64,000 bases of DNA from contig CAVZDP010000006.1 in the NCBI GenBank assembly GCA_963774075.1, positions 42,134-106,133 on the forward strand, read 5' to 3'. The DNA comes from JBBQNR01 sp963774075. Lineage in GTDB: Bacteria; Actinomycetota; Thermoleophilia; Solirubrobacterales; JBBDJG01. The notes beneath the pieces were generated by a model, which ran no database searches, was not told where the DNA came from, and saw only the letters and a program-made list of their open reading frames with translations. Shown here in pieces: positions 54,350 to 63,985 of this stretch; position 1 is the first letter of the stretch; each line of letters begins with the position of its first letter. The translations under genes and the position numbers were made by a program.

Positions 54350-55712
54350 TCAGGCTGCGGCCAGCAGTTCCTCCACCGCGCCGTCGAGGTCGCCGGCGAG
54401 CTCGCCGGCGCGTCAGGCAGGGCGACGCGGTCGGCGTAGAAGCCGAAGCACGCGTCGCCGCCCACCGTGCAGACGCCGATGGAGAGCGCGTGGCCGGCGG
54501 CCAGCGGCACGGCGGGGTGGATGGCGCGCAGGCGGCAGCCGGCGAGGTAGACGGGGAGGCTCGGGCCCGGGAAGGCTCGAGACGACCAGGTGGTACATGC
54601 GCGGGCTGGCCACGATAGCGCGCCGCCGCCCGGCGCAGCGAGCGCGGGGCGAGGGCGAGCGCCTGCAGCGCGGCGTCCGTGCCCTCGGCGTCGCCGCGGC
54701 GCTTGTGCTGGGCGCTCGCGCGGTGGATCGTGCATGAGCCGCAGCACGGGGTCGGGCTCGTCGCACGGCAGGCGTCAGGTAGACGAACGTGATGTGGTTG
54801 CCGGGGCCGCTCGCGTCGCGCGACGTCGACCGGGACCATGGCCTTCAGCGGCGCCGGGCTCCTCGCCGCGGCGCAGGACGAAGGCGCGCAGCGCGCCCGC
54901 GCAGACGGCGAGCACGGCGTCGTTGATGCTCGTGCCCCAGCGGCGGCGGATCGCGCGCAGGTCGTCGACGCGGCCGGGTGGCGGTGACGAGCGCGCGCGC
55001 CGGCGAGCTCGTCGCCGGTCAGCGCGCTCGGCGGCGCCGGCGGCAGCGCGGCGCGGGCCACGGCGCCGCCCATGCGGAGCGCGGCGGCCGGGCGCAGCGC
55101 GAGGCGGACGGGCAGCGTGACCAGCGCGGCGCCCTCGCGGGCGCGGTCGCCGAGCGCCCTGGGCGAGCCGGCCGGGCGCGCTCCCGAGGCTCGCGGCGGG
55201 CGCGCGCGGCGCGGTCTCGAGCGGCCGTGGCACGGCGGGCTCGGGCTCGCGGTCGAGCAGCACCGCCGCCAGCTCCAGCGCGCCGACGCCGTCGACCATG
55301 CAGTGGTGGGCCTTGCCGACGATGCCCATGCGCCCGTCGGCGAGCTCGGGCACGATCCACATGTCCCACAGCGGCCGGTCGCGCGGCAGCGGCACGGAGA
55401 GCACCGCGCTCGGCCAGCGCCTCGAGCGAGCCGGCCGCCGCCGGGATGGAGGTGCTGGGCCGGGGTCGTAGGCCGGGTCGTCCTCCCACACGGGCTCGTG
55501 GAGGCCGAGCGGCACGCCGGCGAGGCGCTGGTGCCAGCGCGGGGCGGCGTCGAGCCGGGCGGCGATGTGCGCCGGCGAGCGCCGGCGAAGTCCGGCCGCG
55601 GCCCGTGCTCGGGCGGGTCGAAGTAGGCCGCCCAGCCGACGTGCATGTGCGCCGTCGGCCCCTCCACGGCCAGGAAGGAGGCGTCGAGGGGGCTCAGCCG
55701 GTCGGAGGGCAC
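54350..55712 (-). pseudogene. Second WS/DGAT acyltransferase gene, frameshifted
   Basis: GTG 55712 begins SDRLSPLDASFLAVEGPTAHMHVGWAAYF, the standard WS/DGAT start. A different frame carries KAHHCMVDGVGALELAAVLLD with the HHxxxDG catalytic motif, and the tail GELAGDLDGAVEELLAAA ends at 54350. At least four frame changes lie between. It is homologous to the intact gene at 32.1-33.6 kb. It starts 10 nt after the C26 peptidase gene, consistent with an operon. Confidence 0.75.
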
Positions 55713-55722
55713 GGGCGCGATC

Positions 55723-56463
55723 TCAGGCCCGGGCGGCGGCGAGCTCGCGCGGCACTCGCGGGCGAAGGCGGCGATCAGCCCGGTCGGCCTCGTCCTCCTC
55801 GGGATGCCACAGCACGCCGAGCATGAAGCGGCGGTCGCGGTCCTCCACCGCCTCCACCGTGCCGTCGCCCTGCGCGTGCGCGGTGACGCGCAGGCCGTCG
55901 CCGACGCGGGCGACGCCCTGGTGGTGGTAGCTCTTGACCGCGACGTCCGTCGCCGCCCGCGGCCAGCGCGGCGAGGCTGCCGGGCTCGACGTCGACGCGG
56001 TGGTCGGCGAAGTTGCCGTTCTGCGCCGCGGTGGATGTCGCGCTCGAGGCGGTCGGGGAGGTGCTGCTCGAGCGCGCCGCCGTAGGCCACGTTGACCACC
56101 TGCATGCCGCGGCAGATGCCGAGGCAGGGCAGGTCGCGCTCGCCCGCGGCGCGGACCAGCAGGAGCTCGAAGGCGTCGCGGTCGGCCGCGCGTGGGCGCG
56201 GTCTCGGGGTGCGGCGCGGCGCCGTAGGCGGCCGGGTCGACGTCGGCGCCGCCCGTGATCGAGCACGCCGTCGAGCAGGCCGAGCAGCTCGGCCGGGTCC
56301 TCGAGGTCGGCCGGCGTGGGGGCGAGCAGGAGCGGCCGCGCGCCGGCGCGCGCGATCGCGCGCACGTAGGTGAGCGGCACCATCGCGGCGTTCTCCGTCC
56401 AGATCGCCGTAGCGGATCTGCCTCGACGTTGCAGGTCACTCCGATGTTCGGCGTGCGGGTCAC
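55723..56463 (-). pseudogene. Gamma-glutamyl-gamma-aminobutyrate hydrolase-type (class I glutamine amidotransferase, C26) gene, frameshifted
   Basis: Starts MTRTPNIGVTCNVE. The pieces give GGADVDPAAYG, then the nucleophile elbow GICRGMQVVNVAYGG (Cys in G-x-C-R-G), then SYHHQGVARVGDGLRVTAHA and the His-Glu end VLWHPEE. This is the peptidase C26/PuuD pattern, which cleaves gamma-glutamyl compounds, for example in polyamine breakdown. The motifs sit in three different frames, so several indels disrupt it. Confidence 0.72.
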
Positions 56464-56469
56464 GTGCCG

Positions 56470-57740
56470 GGAGTATCGCTGGGCGGCGCGCGGCGTCCCT
56501 GCTCAGCGCGGCGGCCGCGCCGGGGCCGGCCTTGAGCGCGAGCACGCGCGCGGCGGCCTCGCGCACCCGCTCGCGCAGCGCCGGCGAGCGGCGGGCGGCG
56601 GCCGTGAGGTGGCGCAGCACGGGCGTGTAGGAGCCGCGGCCGGTCAGCAGCAGGAGGTCGGCGCCCGCGCGCAGCGCGCGCTCCGACGCCACCTCGACCG
56701 GTGCCCGTGGCCAGCGAGGCGGCGGCCTCCATCGAGTCCGTGACGATCACGCCCGCGGAAGCCGAGGCGCTCGCGCAGCAGGCGCGACGACGGCCGGCGA
56801 CTGGCTGGCGATGCGGCGCCGCGTCGACGCCGGGTAGCGGGCGTGGCCGATCATGACGAGCGGCACGCCGGCCTCGACGGCCGCGCGGAACGGCGCGAGG
56901 TCGATCGCGGCGAGGCGCGCGGCGGTCCGGATGACGGTGGCGGGCGCGTCGTCCGTGTTGACCTGCGACGCGCCGAGGCCGGGGAAGTGCTTCGCCGTGG
57001 CCGCCACGCCGCCGGCGCGCCAGCCCGCGACGGCGTCGCGCGCGGCGCGCGGCGACGGCGTCGGGATCCGCGCCGAAGGCGCGGCCGGCCAGGGCGGCGC
57101 CGGCGACGGTCGGTGACGTCGACGACCGGGGCGAGGCTGACGGTGATCCCGGCCGCGCGCAGCGCCCGCGCGGCGGCCCGCGCGTCGGCGCGCACGGTGC
57201 CCGCGGCGGCCTGCTGCGGCGCGGAGGCGGCGGGCGGCGCCCAGGGCAGGATGCGGATCTCGCCGCCCTCCTGGTCGACGGCGACGAGCGGGTCCCCGCC
57301 GGCCGGCGCAGGGCGCGCGGTGAGGGCGCGCGAGCTGGCCGGGGGAGACGACGTTGTCGCGGAACAGGATCGCCCCGGCGGCGCGGCGCGCGCGCAGCGC
57401 CCGGCGCACGTAGCCCGGGGCGGTCGTGCCGGCGAAGCGCAGGACGAGCGTCTGGCCGACCTGCTGCTCGAGCGCAGGCGGTCCACCGGCGCCGGCGCGC
57501 TCGGCGGCCGCCGCCGCGTCGCGCGCTCGTGCGCTCCGGCTCCGCCGTGTCCCATTCCCGGCCGCGCGCCCGCCCGCTCGCCCGGCTCCGCCGCGGTCGC
57601 CGCCCGTGGCCGCGGCCACGCCGATGCCGGCCACGAAGCGCGGCGGGCGCCGGCGGCGGCCAGCCGCCGGCGGCGCGCGACGGCCGCACGCCGCTTCCCA
57701 CCCGTGCCTTCACGCGCCCCGGAGTCACGGCCCCGAGTAG
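56470..57740 (-). pseudogene. Glycoside hydrolase family 3 (NagZ-like) gene, frameshifted
   Basis: Pieces in different frames give QVGQTLVLRFAGTTAPGYV, then AVDQEGGEIRIL, then the NagZ-like KHFPGLG, then MIGHARYP, and the nucleophile region GVIVTDSMEAAA (Asp). This order matches bacterial beta-N-acetylhexosaminidases (GH3), which trim cell-wall glycans. An N-terminal hydrophobic stretch may be a signal. The end near 56,470 is approximate because the frame is broken. It lies just before the C26 gene on the same strand. Confidence 0.7.
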
Positions 57741-57762
57741 AGCACGTGCGAGGCTGCCGCCC

Positions 57763-58073
57763 ATGCCCGCCTACGTGATCGCGCTCGTGCGCGCCGACGA
57801 CCCGACGCCCAGCCCCTGCAGGAGTACCGCGCCGCGAACACGTCGCTGGTCGAGCGCCACGGCGGGCGCTTCACGGTGCGCGGCGGCGAGGTCGGCCGGC
57901 TCGAGGGCGCGGCGCCGGACCGGGTGGTGGTGATCGAGTTCCCGGATCGCGCCGCCGCCCGCGCCTGGTTCGACGACCCCGACTACCAGGCGATCCGCGG
58001 CCTGCGCCAGTCCGTCTCGGAGACGGACATCCTCCTGGTCGAGGGCGCGCAGACGACGAACGGCTCGAGGTGA
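57763..58073 (+). pseudogene. DUF1330-family protein gene with one frameshift
   Basis: ATG 57763 opens AYVIALVRADDP. One base out of frame near 57,801 shifts to LQEYRAANTSLVERHGGRF, then VVVIEFPDRAAARAWFDDPDYQ (the DUF1330 core) and ends at 58073. Restored length ~103 aa, a typical small dimeric alpha-beta barrel protein of unknown role. Divergent from the GH3 gene. Confidence 0.7.
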
Positions 58074-58180
58074 GCGCCGATGGCGGCACGACCATGCGGA
58101 GCAGGGGCGCCTGACCCGACGAAGGTCCAGCGCATCCGCTGGCCGCCGGGCGCGGAAGCGGCCAAGATGCGCGGCGAGCC

Positions 58181-58393
58181 ATGGACGCCGCCTCGCCCCT
58201 TCCCCCGCCCGCGCGCGGCCCCGGCGCCGTCGCCGAGGCGCTGATCCGCTCGGGGGAGTTCGTCGAGTGCGTGTTCCACTGCCCGGCCTGCGGGCTGGCG
58301 GGCACGAGCCTCGCGCGCCCGGCCAGGCTGGAGGGCAAGGCCTGCACCGGCTGCGGCGCGCCGGTGGTCGTGTCGGTGCTCGTCGGCGGCTGA
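58181..58393 (+). CDS. Small zinc-ribbon-like protein
   Basis: 70 aa. Contains CPACGLAG and CTGCGAPVVV, two CxxC pairs 22 residues apart, suggesting a single zinc ribbon, preceded by a Pro-rich start. In a region of frequent frame errors, so the start is not certain. Function unknown. Confidence 0.5.
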   Translation: MDAASPLPPPARGPGAVAEALIRSGEFVECVFHCPACGLAGTSLARPARLEGKACTGCGAPVVVSVLVGG

Positions 58394-58400
58394 GCCGGCG

Positions 58401-58718
58401 TCAGACCCGCTCGCGCGCCGCGCCGGCGCGCGCCGCGTTGCGCACGATGGCGTCGAGGATCCGCGGCCAGGCGTCGCGCGGGAGATCGTGCCCCATCCCG
58501 TCGATCCAGACCAGCTCGCTCCCCGGGATGGCGCGCGCGGTCGCCCGCCCGCCCGAGGGCGTGACCATCCGGTCCTTGGTGCCGTGGATGACGACGGTGG
58601 GCGCCGCGATGCGGCGCAGCTCGTGGGTCCGGTCGCCCGTGGTGAGGATGGCCGCGAGCTGGCGCGCGCTGCCCGCGGGATCGTGCCCGCGGTCCCAGCT
58701 GCGCTCGTTGCGGGGCAG
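58401..58718 (-). pseudogene. Alpha/beta hydrolase gene, C-terminal part only
   Basis: The frame without a start codon reads WDRGHDPAGSARQLAAILTT, then VIHGTKDRMVTPSGG (acid-residue loop) and WIDGMGHDLPR (His of the triad), ending at TGA 58401-58403. The nucleophile half is absent: upstream of ~58,720 the sequence turns into a purine-rich repeat. The N-terminus is either cut by an assembly join or lost. Not listed by simple start-to-stop ORF calling. Confidence 0.6.
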
Positions 58719-59289
58719 GTGGGTTCTCCGTTGGGCGCGATGCGCGAGGCAGCGGGCAGCAGGCAGCGGGCAGGAGAATAGACGCGCGCTCGCGTCGTGC
58801 AGCGGCGCTCTCCTGCCTGCTGCCAGCTGCCTGCTCCCTCAAAGTGGGAGTGGGGCGCGTGGGAAGCGCCGAGGTAGTCTCTATGCGTCCGCCGCTGCTG
58901 GCGCTTTGGCAGACCGCGCGTCGCACGCGCCCCGTCACGATCCTCAAACGCCGGCTCGCAGGCAGGAGTTCTTTCACTCCGTCATGACAGGCCGCCGGCG
59001 GCGTGCATCGTCCGAGCCGTTGGACGTGGACCCCAGCGGTTATTGCCTCTCCCGCTGGCTTTTGCCCGCTTGCGTCCGTGTTGGACTTGGGCGGCGCATC
59101 ACGCTCGATCGCGTCCCTCGCGTTCAAAAAGTCCGGCTAGCTTTCGAACCTCCCGTGCGAGGGATGACGCATTATTGCTCAGGTCTGGCGGGGTAGGATG
59201 GATTTATTTGCGACGCTTGAATTGCAAGGGGATTAGGGGTGCGGGGTGTGGGATAGATGCTGTGCGGGCTCGCTGGCGGAGGATAAATC
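58719..59289. other. Gene-free stretch with a composition change
   Basis: No credible coding region is seen on either strand. The left part holds the inverted repeat (58,746-58,840). The right part, from about 59,150, becomes AT-richer and matches the following segment in composition. I looked for rRNA and tRNA features and found none. This interval probably contains the second assembly join. Confidence 0.6.
58746..58840. repeat. Long imperfect inverted repeat
   Basis: The 32-nt arm at 58,746-58,777 (GAGGCAGCGGGCAGCAGGCA then GCGGGCAGGAGA) pairs with the arm at 58,809-58,840 with 28 of 32 positions matching by eye, around a 31-nt GC-rich loop. Each arm also consists of short GGCAGC-like direct units. 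It lies at the edge where the actinobacterial sequence stops, and could be a repetitive extragenic element or an artefact of the join. Confidence 0.65.
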
Positions 59290-60542
59290 TCAAGTCGGCC
59301 CGTTCGCTCCCCACTCCGGATGCTGTTCGATACACCCTTTGGCCACGTCGCGAACGCTAGCGGCGTTGTCATTGATGGCGGCCTTGATAGCGACCTGTGC
59401 TCCATGGTCTCCGTTGAGAGCTGGGACATACAACCCGTTCAGTGCGGTCAATCTCACTTCGGCCCGCGGATCGCGGGTGTTTGGGACGATTAGGATGTTG
59501 AACAGGGCGTTGACAGCATCGCGAGCGCTCCAATGAGCCGCGATTGTCAGTGCGATTTGTTGCCTTATTCCCAGATGCTGGCCTTTGTTCTTGAGCCAGA
59601 AGTGTGCGCTTAGGAGGTCCGCGATCGCGATTTCCTCGCCGTGCGATTCCGCACGCTCGAGATACTCTTCAAGTTTTACCGGATCCGGCGTCGCCCGCTT
59701 GGCTTCTTCGTGAAGTAGCATTTCGGCGGACTGATTTCGGAGAAGCTCGCCGGCAGCGAACCCGATCGGATCGTCCGTGTACTTTGCATGAAGCTCCTCA
59801 AGACGATCTTCGTCATAGCTCTTGAACGGCGAGGGAATGTCCTCTCTCAGCTTCCATTGATTGCGTTCGCCTACCACAAGTGCGCGGAACGCTCTCTTTT
59901 CCACGAACGGGTCTAGTCGGCTGAGAGTGCGATCTTCGTAGAACATGTCTCTCAGTCTTGACGCGCGCTGCGCGACCCAGATTGCCTGAAGTAGCGTTGC
60001 CAGGAGGACTAAATCGACCAACACTCGTGTGGCAAAGATGACGTGTTGAGCGGTTCCTACGTTCTCGTCGTCGACACTAATCGGTGCGTCACCCCTAACC
60101 TGATATATCTCTGCCCAATCAACAAACGGAACAGCTTTGGCCAACTCGGTTCCAAAGAAAGTAAGCCATGGAGCGAACTGGTCGATGTCGCCGCCCGGTG
60201 AGACGGCAAAGAGTTCGGAACCCATCGCCAGATGCGCCTGACGCAATGCGACGGAACGAGTACAATTAATGCAGCAAAGCCAAATAGCGCTTCGTCCCGT
60301 AAGTCCTGATCGAAGCCAATCTTGATGTGCGGCCCGTCGAACTTGCGATTGAGCATCGCGTCCTCGCGATCTTCTTCGACCCACGCCCACCGCCGCGAAA
60401 CCGCTAGAGTGCTTGCGAACGCCCACGCGATCGGAATGATACCGTATGGGGCAGGGAGCCACCAACCGAGCAGGCCGGCGGCCACCAGATTGCTGATTAG
60501 AACAGCATATCGGAGACCATTGTTGCTCTGCGCCGTTCCCAT
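59290..60542 (-). pseudogene. Membrane protein with helical-repeat C-terminus, one frameshift
   Basis: ATG 60542 opens a frame with two to three membrane helices (YAVLISNLVAAGLLGWWLP; GIIPIAWAFASTLAV) and WAWVEEDREDAML. Near 60,245 the frame must shift for the next part (LRQAHLAMGSELFAV ... HVIFATRVLVDLVLLATLLQ) and then a ~250-residue helical domain with repeats (EEIAIADLLSAHFWLKNKG; REAEVRLTAL-like units near LTALNGLYVPALNGDHG; AINDNAASVRDVAKGC). The last part looks like HEAT-type repeats. I do not recognise the family. It overlaps the upstream gene by 46 nt, so a single split gene is possible. Confidence 0.5.
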
Positions 60543-61384
60543 GGCGCCCGCGAAGCGAAAACCAGGACGCCATCTAGCGTGCTGGTGAAGCCGCTAATGA
60601 AGCGGATCAAGGGCGTCTGTCGTAGCCAGCGAACAAATCTATCGCTTGTCTGAAAGTTTGGCGCGATCGCTACGAACAAGAAGGCGCCTGCTAGTCCGAC
60701 TGCGACAAGAAAGCCCGCTTCGTGATGAATGTAGAAGCCGCTGCGTCCCAGCGCGGCCCAAACACCGAGTCCCACGATTGAAGCGGTGAAAATGGCAAGG
60801 AAGATCGTTCCTAGTCCGGAGATGTGCTTCAATTCAGGCCGGCCCCCCGGTTTCACTGGCAGGCGTCCGTCCGCGAACGCTTGGATTAGTGATGCGAGTA
60901 GCGGCTGTACAATGACCAATGCGAGGATCGCCAGCACGACCCACGGCAACGGAAGCGAAAAATGCTGTTCCTGACCGAGGACATACAAGCTGGCGACGAT
61001 GACAACGTAGCTCGCCGATATGACGTTGATGGCTTGAACGATCCAGCGGCGGTGCTCTGTCGACCGCCAATCGCCAAGCCATATCGCGAGGTAGGCTGGC
61101 GCCCACGCGAATGAAACTACTCCGATGATTGTCGCTTCGACAGACGCTCTTGTTGCTGCCCACAATCCAAGCCCAAGCGCGATCGCGCACACGATGACGA
61201 GCGCTAGCCAGAGCATCAGAGGAGGCGCGGGGCGACCCGCTCTAATGAGGTTGAAGGTTGTGATCAGCTGCGGAAGTAGCGAGATGGCGGCAGCGATCTC
61301 GACCGGTGTCGCCTGAATTGGCCATGCCAGGATTTCGAAGACGATGACGCCGAGAATGGCAATCGCCACGATCTGATACGCCAC
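60497..61384 (-). CDS. Polytopic membrane protein of unknown function
   Basis: 295 aa from GTG 61384; no other start codon lies between it and the upstream in-frame stop. About eight hydrophobic helices (IVAIAILGVIVFEILAW; LALVIVCAIALGLGLWAA; VVLAILALVIVQPLLASLIQ and others). Base composition is clearly less GC-rich than the first 58 kb. The C-terminus runs into the next gene in a different frame. No motif allows a functional call. Confidence 0.55.
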   Translation of the reverse strand: MAYQIVAIAILGVIVFEILAWPIQATPVEIAAAISLLPQLITTFNLIRAGRPAPPLMLWLALVIVCAIALGLGLWAATRASVEATIIGVVSFAWAPAYLAIWLGDWRSTEHRRWIVQAINVISASYVVIVASLYVLGQEQHFSLPLPWVVLAILALVIVQPLLASLIQAFADGRLPVKPGGRPELKHISGLGTIFLAIFTASIVGLGVWAALGRSGFYIHHEAGFLVAVGLAGAFLFVAIAPNFQTSDRFVRWLRQTPLIRFISGFTSTLDGVLVFASRAPWERRRATMVSDMLF

Positions 61385-61484
61385 CCAAAGGATCGCGCGT
61401 GACGCGGTTACTTGGGACGTTGGTTCTGGGATAGCGGTCGCGGAATTTTACAGACGTCAGTCATTTCCGGCCCCGCCGCCATGG

Positions 61485-61511
61485 TTAACTAACCTTAACA
61501 CTTGTGGATAA
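61485..61511 (+). promoter_or_regulatory. CtrA-like half-sites followed by a DnaA box upstream of guaA
   Basis: TTAACTAACCTTAAC (61,485-61,499) resembles the alphaproteobacterial CtrA site TTAA-N7-TTAAC with one base less spacing. TGTGGATAA (61,503-61,511) is the exact reverse complement of the TTATCCACA DnaA box. They lie ~75 nt before the guaA start, so cell-cycle control is plausible in that source genome. Confidence 0.4.
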
Positions 61512-61586
61512 GCCTGCAACCGGTGCGGGGAGGCTCGCCGCCGTCCTCTCCGTTGACGCCTCGCGCGAAGCGCTGCATTTCACGTC

Positions 61587-63213
61587 ATGGCCCACCCCAC
61601 TGCGAAAACCACCCAGCCCGCGCCGCAGCCGGCGGCGGGGGCTTCTGCGCATCACGAGCGCGTGCTGATCATCGATTTCGGCTCGCAGGTCACCCAGCTG
61701 ATCGCGCGCCGCGTGCGCGAGAGCGGCGTCTATTGCGAGATCCAGCCCTTCAACAGGCCGACGCGGCGTTCGCTGAAGCGCTTCGACGCCGAAGGCGATC
61801 ATCCTGTCGGGCGGGCCGGCAGCGTCACGGACGATCGCGAGCCCGCGCGCGCCGCGACGATGTGTTCGAGCTGGGCGTGCCGGTGCTGGGCATCTGCTAC
61901 GGCGAGCAGACCATGGCGCGCGCAGCTCGGCGGCACGGTCGAGGCGGGCCACCACCGCGAGTTCGGCCGCGCCGAGCTCGAGGTCAAGAAGCCATCGCGC
62001 GCTGTTCGACGGCGTGTGGGAGCGGCGCGCGCGATCCGGTCTGGATGAGCCACGGCGATCGCGTCACCGCAATTGCCGCCGGGCTTCGACGTCGTCGGCA
62101 CGTCAGCGAGAACGCGCCGTTCGCCGCCATCGCCGACGAGGAGCGCAAGTTCTACGGCGTGCAGTTCCATCCCGAAGTCGTGCACACGCCCGACGGCGCG
62201 CAAGCTGCTCGCGCAATTTCGCGCACAAGATCGCCGGGCTGCAAGCGGCGACTGGACCATGGCCGCCTTCAAGGACGAGGCCATCGCGCAGATCCGCGCG
62301 CAGGTCGGCAACGGCCGGGTGATCTGCGGCCTGTCGGGCGGCGTCGATTCTCGGTGGCGGCCGTGCTGATCCACGAGGCGATCGGCGATCAGCTCACCTG
62401 CATCTTCGTCGACCACGGGCTGATGCGGCTGGACGAGGCCGAGCAGGTCGTGACGCTGTTCCGCGACCACTACAACATCCCGCTGGTCCATGTCGATGCG
62501 ACCGAGCTCTTCCTCGGCGCGCTCGACGGCGTCAGCGATCCCGAGACGAAGCGCAAGACGATCGGCACGCTCTTCATCGACGTGTTCGAGGCCGAGGCGA
62601 AGAAGATCGGCGGCGCGGAGTTCCTGGCGCAGGGCACGCTCTATCCCGACGTGATCGAGAGCGTCTCGTTCACCGGCGGCCCGTCGGTGACGATCAAGTC
62701 GCACCACAATGTCGGCGGCCTGCCGGAGCGCATGAAGATGAAGCTGGTCGAGCCGCTGCGCGAGCTGTTCAAGGACGAGGTGCGCGCGCTCGGCCGCGAG
62801 CTCGGCCTGCCGGACAGCGTTCGTCGGCCGCCATCCGTTCCCGGGCCCGGGCCTCGCCATCCGCATCCCGGGCGACGATCACGCGCGAGAAGCTCGACAT
62901 CCTGCGCAAGGCCGACGCGATCTATCTCGACGAGATCCGCAAGGCCGGCCTCTACGACGAGATCTGGCAGGCCTTCGCCGTGCTGCTGCCGGTGCGGACG
63001 GTCGGCGTGATGGGCGACGGCCGCACCTACGACTATGTCTGCGCGCTGCGCGCCGTGACCTCGACCGACGGCATGACGGCGGACTTCTACCCGTTCGACC
63101 ATGGATTTCCTCGGCCGCGTCGCGACGCGCATCATCAACGAGGTGCGCGGGCATCAACCGCGTGGTCTACGACATGACGTCCAAGCCGCCCGGGCACGAT
63201 CGAGTGGGAGTGA
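61587..63213 (+). pseudogene. guaA: GMP synthase (glutamine-hydrolysing), several frameshifts
   Basis: The start AHPTAKTTQPAPQPAA precedes VLIIDFGSQVTQLIARRVRE. Frames must change repeatedly to follow the class-I amidotransferase domain (LGICYGEQTMARA with the Cys; PVWMSHGD; FHPEVVHT), the ATP-pyrophosphatase P-loop region (CGLSGGVDS), and the dimerisation domain (PHHN-like KSHHNVGGLP; FPGPGLAIRIPG; MTADFYPFDH; TIEWE end). The order is that of GuaA, which aminates XMP to GMP. Sequence style is alphaproteobacterial. At least five indels are implied, most likely read errors since GuaA is normally needed for growth. Confidence 0.9.
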
Positions 63214-63226
63214 GCGCCAGCCGGTA

Positions 63227-63985
63227 ATGGCTGCGATTGTTTCCGGGTTTCGCTGGATTTTGGCTCGCCTGTCGCGCGCGCAGGTTCGGGCGATGGCTGG
63301 ACTGCTCAGAACGGCGCTCATCGTGCTCGCGCTCAGTACAGCGGCTCACCGCGCCGAGGACGTGCCCACGGAGTGGGACGGCCTCGTCAAAGTGAACTCG
63401 CGCAACTTCGACGCGGTCTATCTCGCGCCCGGCGTGAACTTCGCCAGCTACACCAAGGTGATGATCGACCCGACCGAGGCGGCGTTCCACCGCAACTGGC
63501 AGCGCAACTACAACAGCTCGGTGGTGGGCCTTGAAGGCCGCATCACCGACGGCGACGCGCGCCGGGCGCTGGAACTGGTGCAGTCGGGTTTTCAGGAAGA
63601 GTTCCGCGAAGCGTATGTGGCGGCGGGCTATCAGGTCGTGACCGAACCGGGCGCGGACGTGCTGCGGCTGCGCACCGCGGTGCTGAACATCCAAGTCACC
63701 GCGCCTGACCAAATGACCGCCGCGCGCACGCGCACGTTCGCGGAAGACACCGCGAAGCCGCGCTGGTGATGTCGAACACCCACTCGATGAGCAACGCGCT
63801 GCTCGGGCGCGGCGTCGACCGGCGTCTCGTCGGTGGCAATTCCGCGGTGCTGTGGCGCAACCGCGCCAGCAACCGCGCGGACTTCTCGCGCGTGTTCCGG
63901 AGCTGGGCCAGAAAAGCGCGCAGGCTCTGGCCGCGTTGCGTGCAACACCGGCGCCCGCGGCCACCACGCCGCCGACAGGTCAATA
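63227..63985 (+). pseudogene. DUF3313-family secreted/lipoprotein-like protein with a frameshift
   Basis: From ATG 63227 (or 63293, which gives a cleaner signal peptide) it reads DGLVKVNSRNFDAVYLAPG, YTKVMIDPTEAAFHRNWQR, then GFQEEFREAYVAAGYQVV and LNIQVTAPDQMTAARTRTF, the DUF3313 pattern. Near 63,750 the frame breaks; a shifted frame continues with homologous-looking GRGVDRRLVGGNS and NRASNRADFSRVFRSW. DUF3313 proteins are envelope proteins of unknown role in proteobacteria. The end is approximate. Confidence 0.65.

Noticed and set aside
57871..59127. A 418-codon minus-strand frame spanning the zinc-ribbon gene, hydrolase remnant and inverted repeat
   Set aside because: It is Arg/Pro-rich low-complexity sequence crossing several other features, and the hydrolase motifs are in a different frame.
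58850..59300. Possible rRNA or tRNA genes in the gene-free stretch
   Set aside because: No conserved rRNA stretches and no cloverleaf with a T-loop GGTTCGA-type core could be found.
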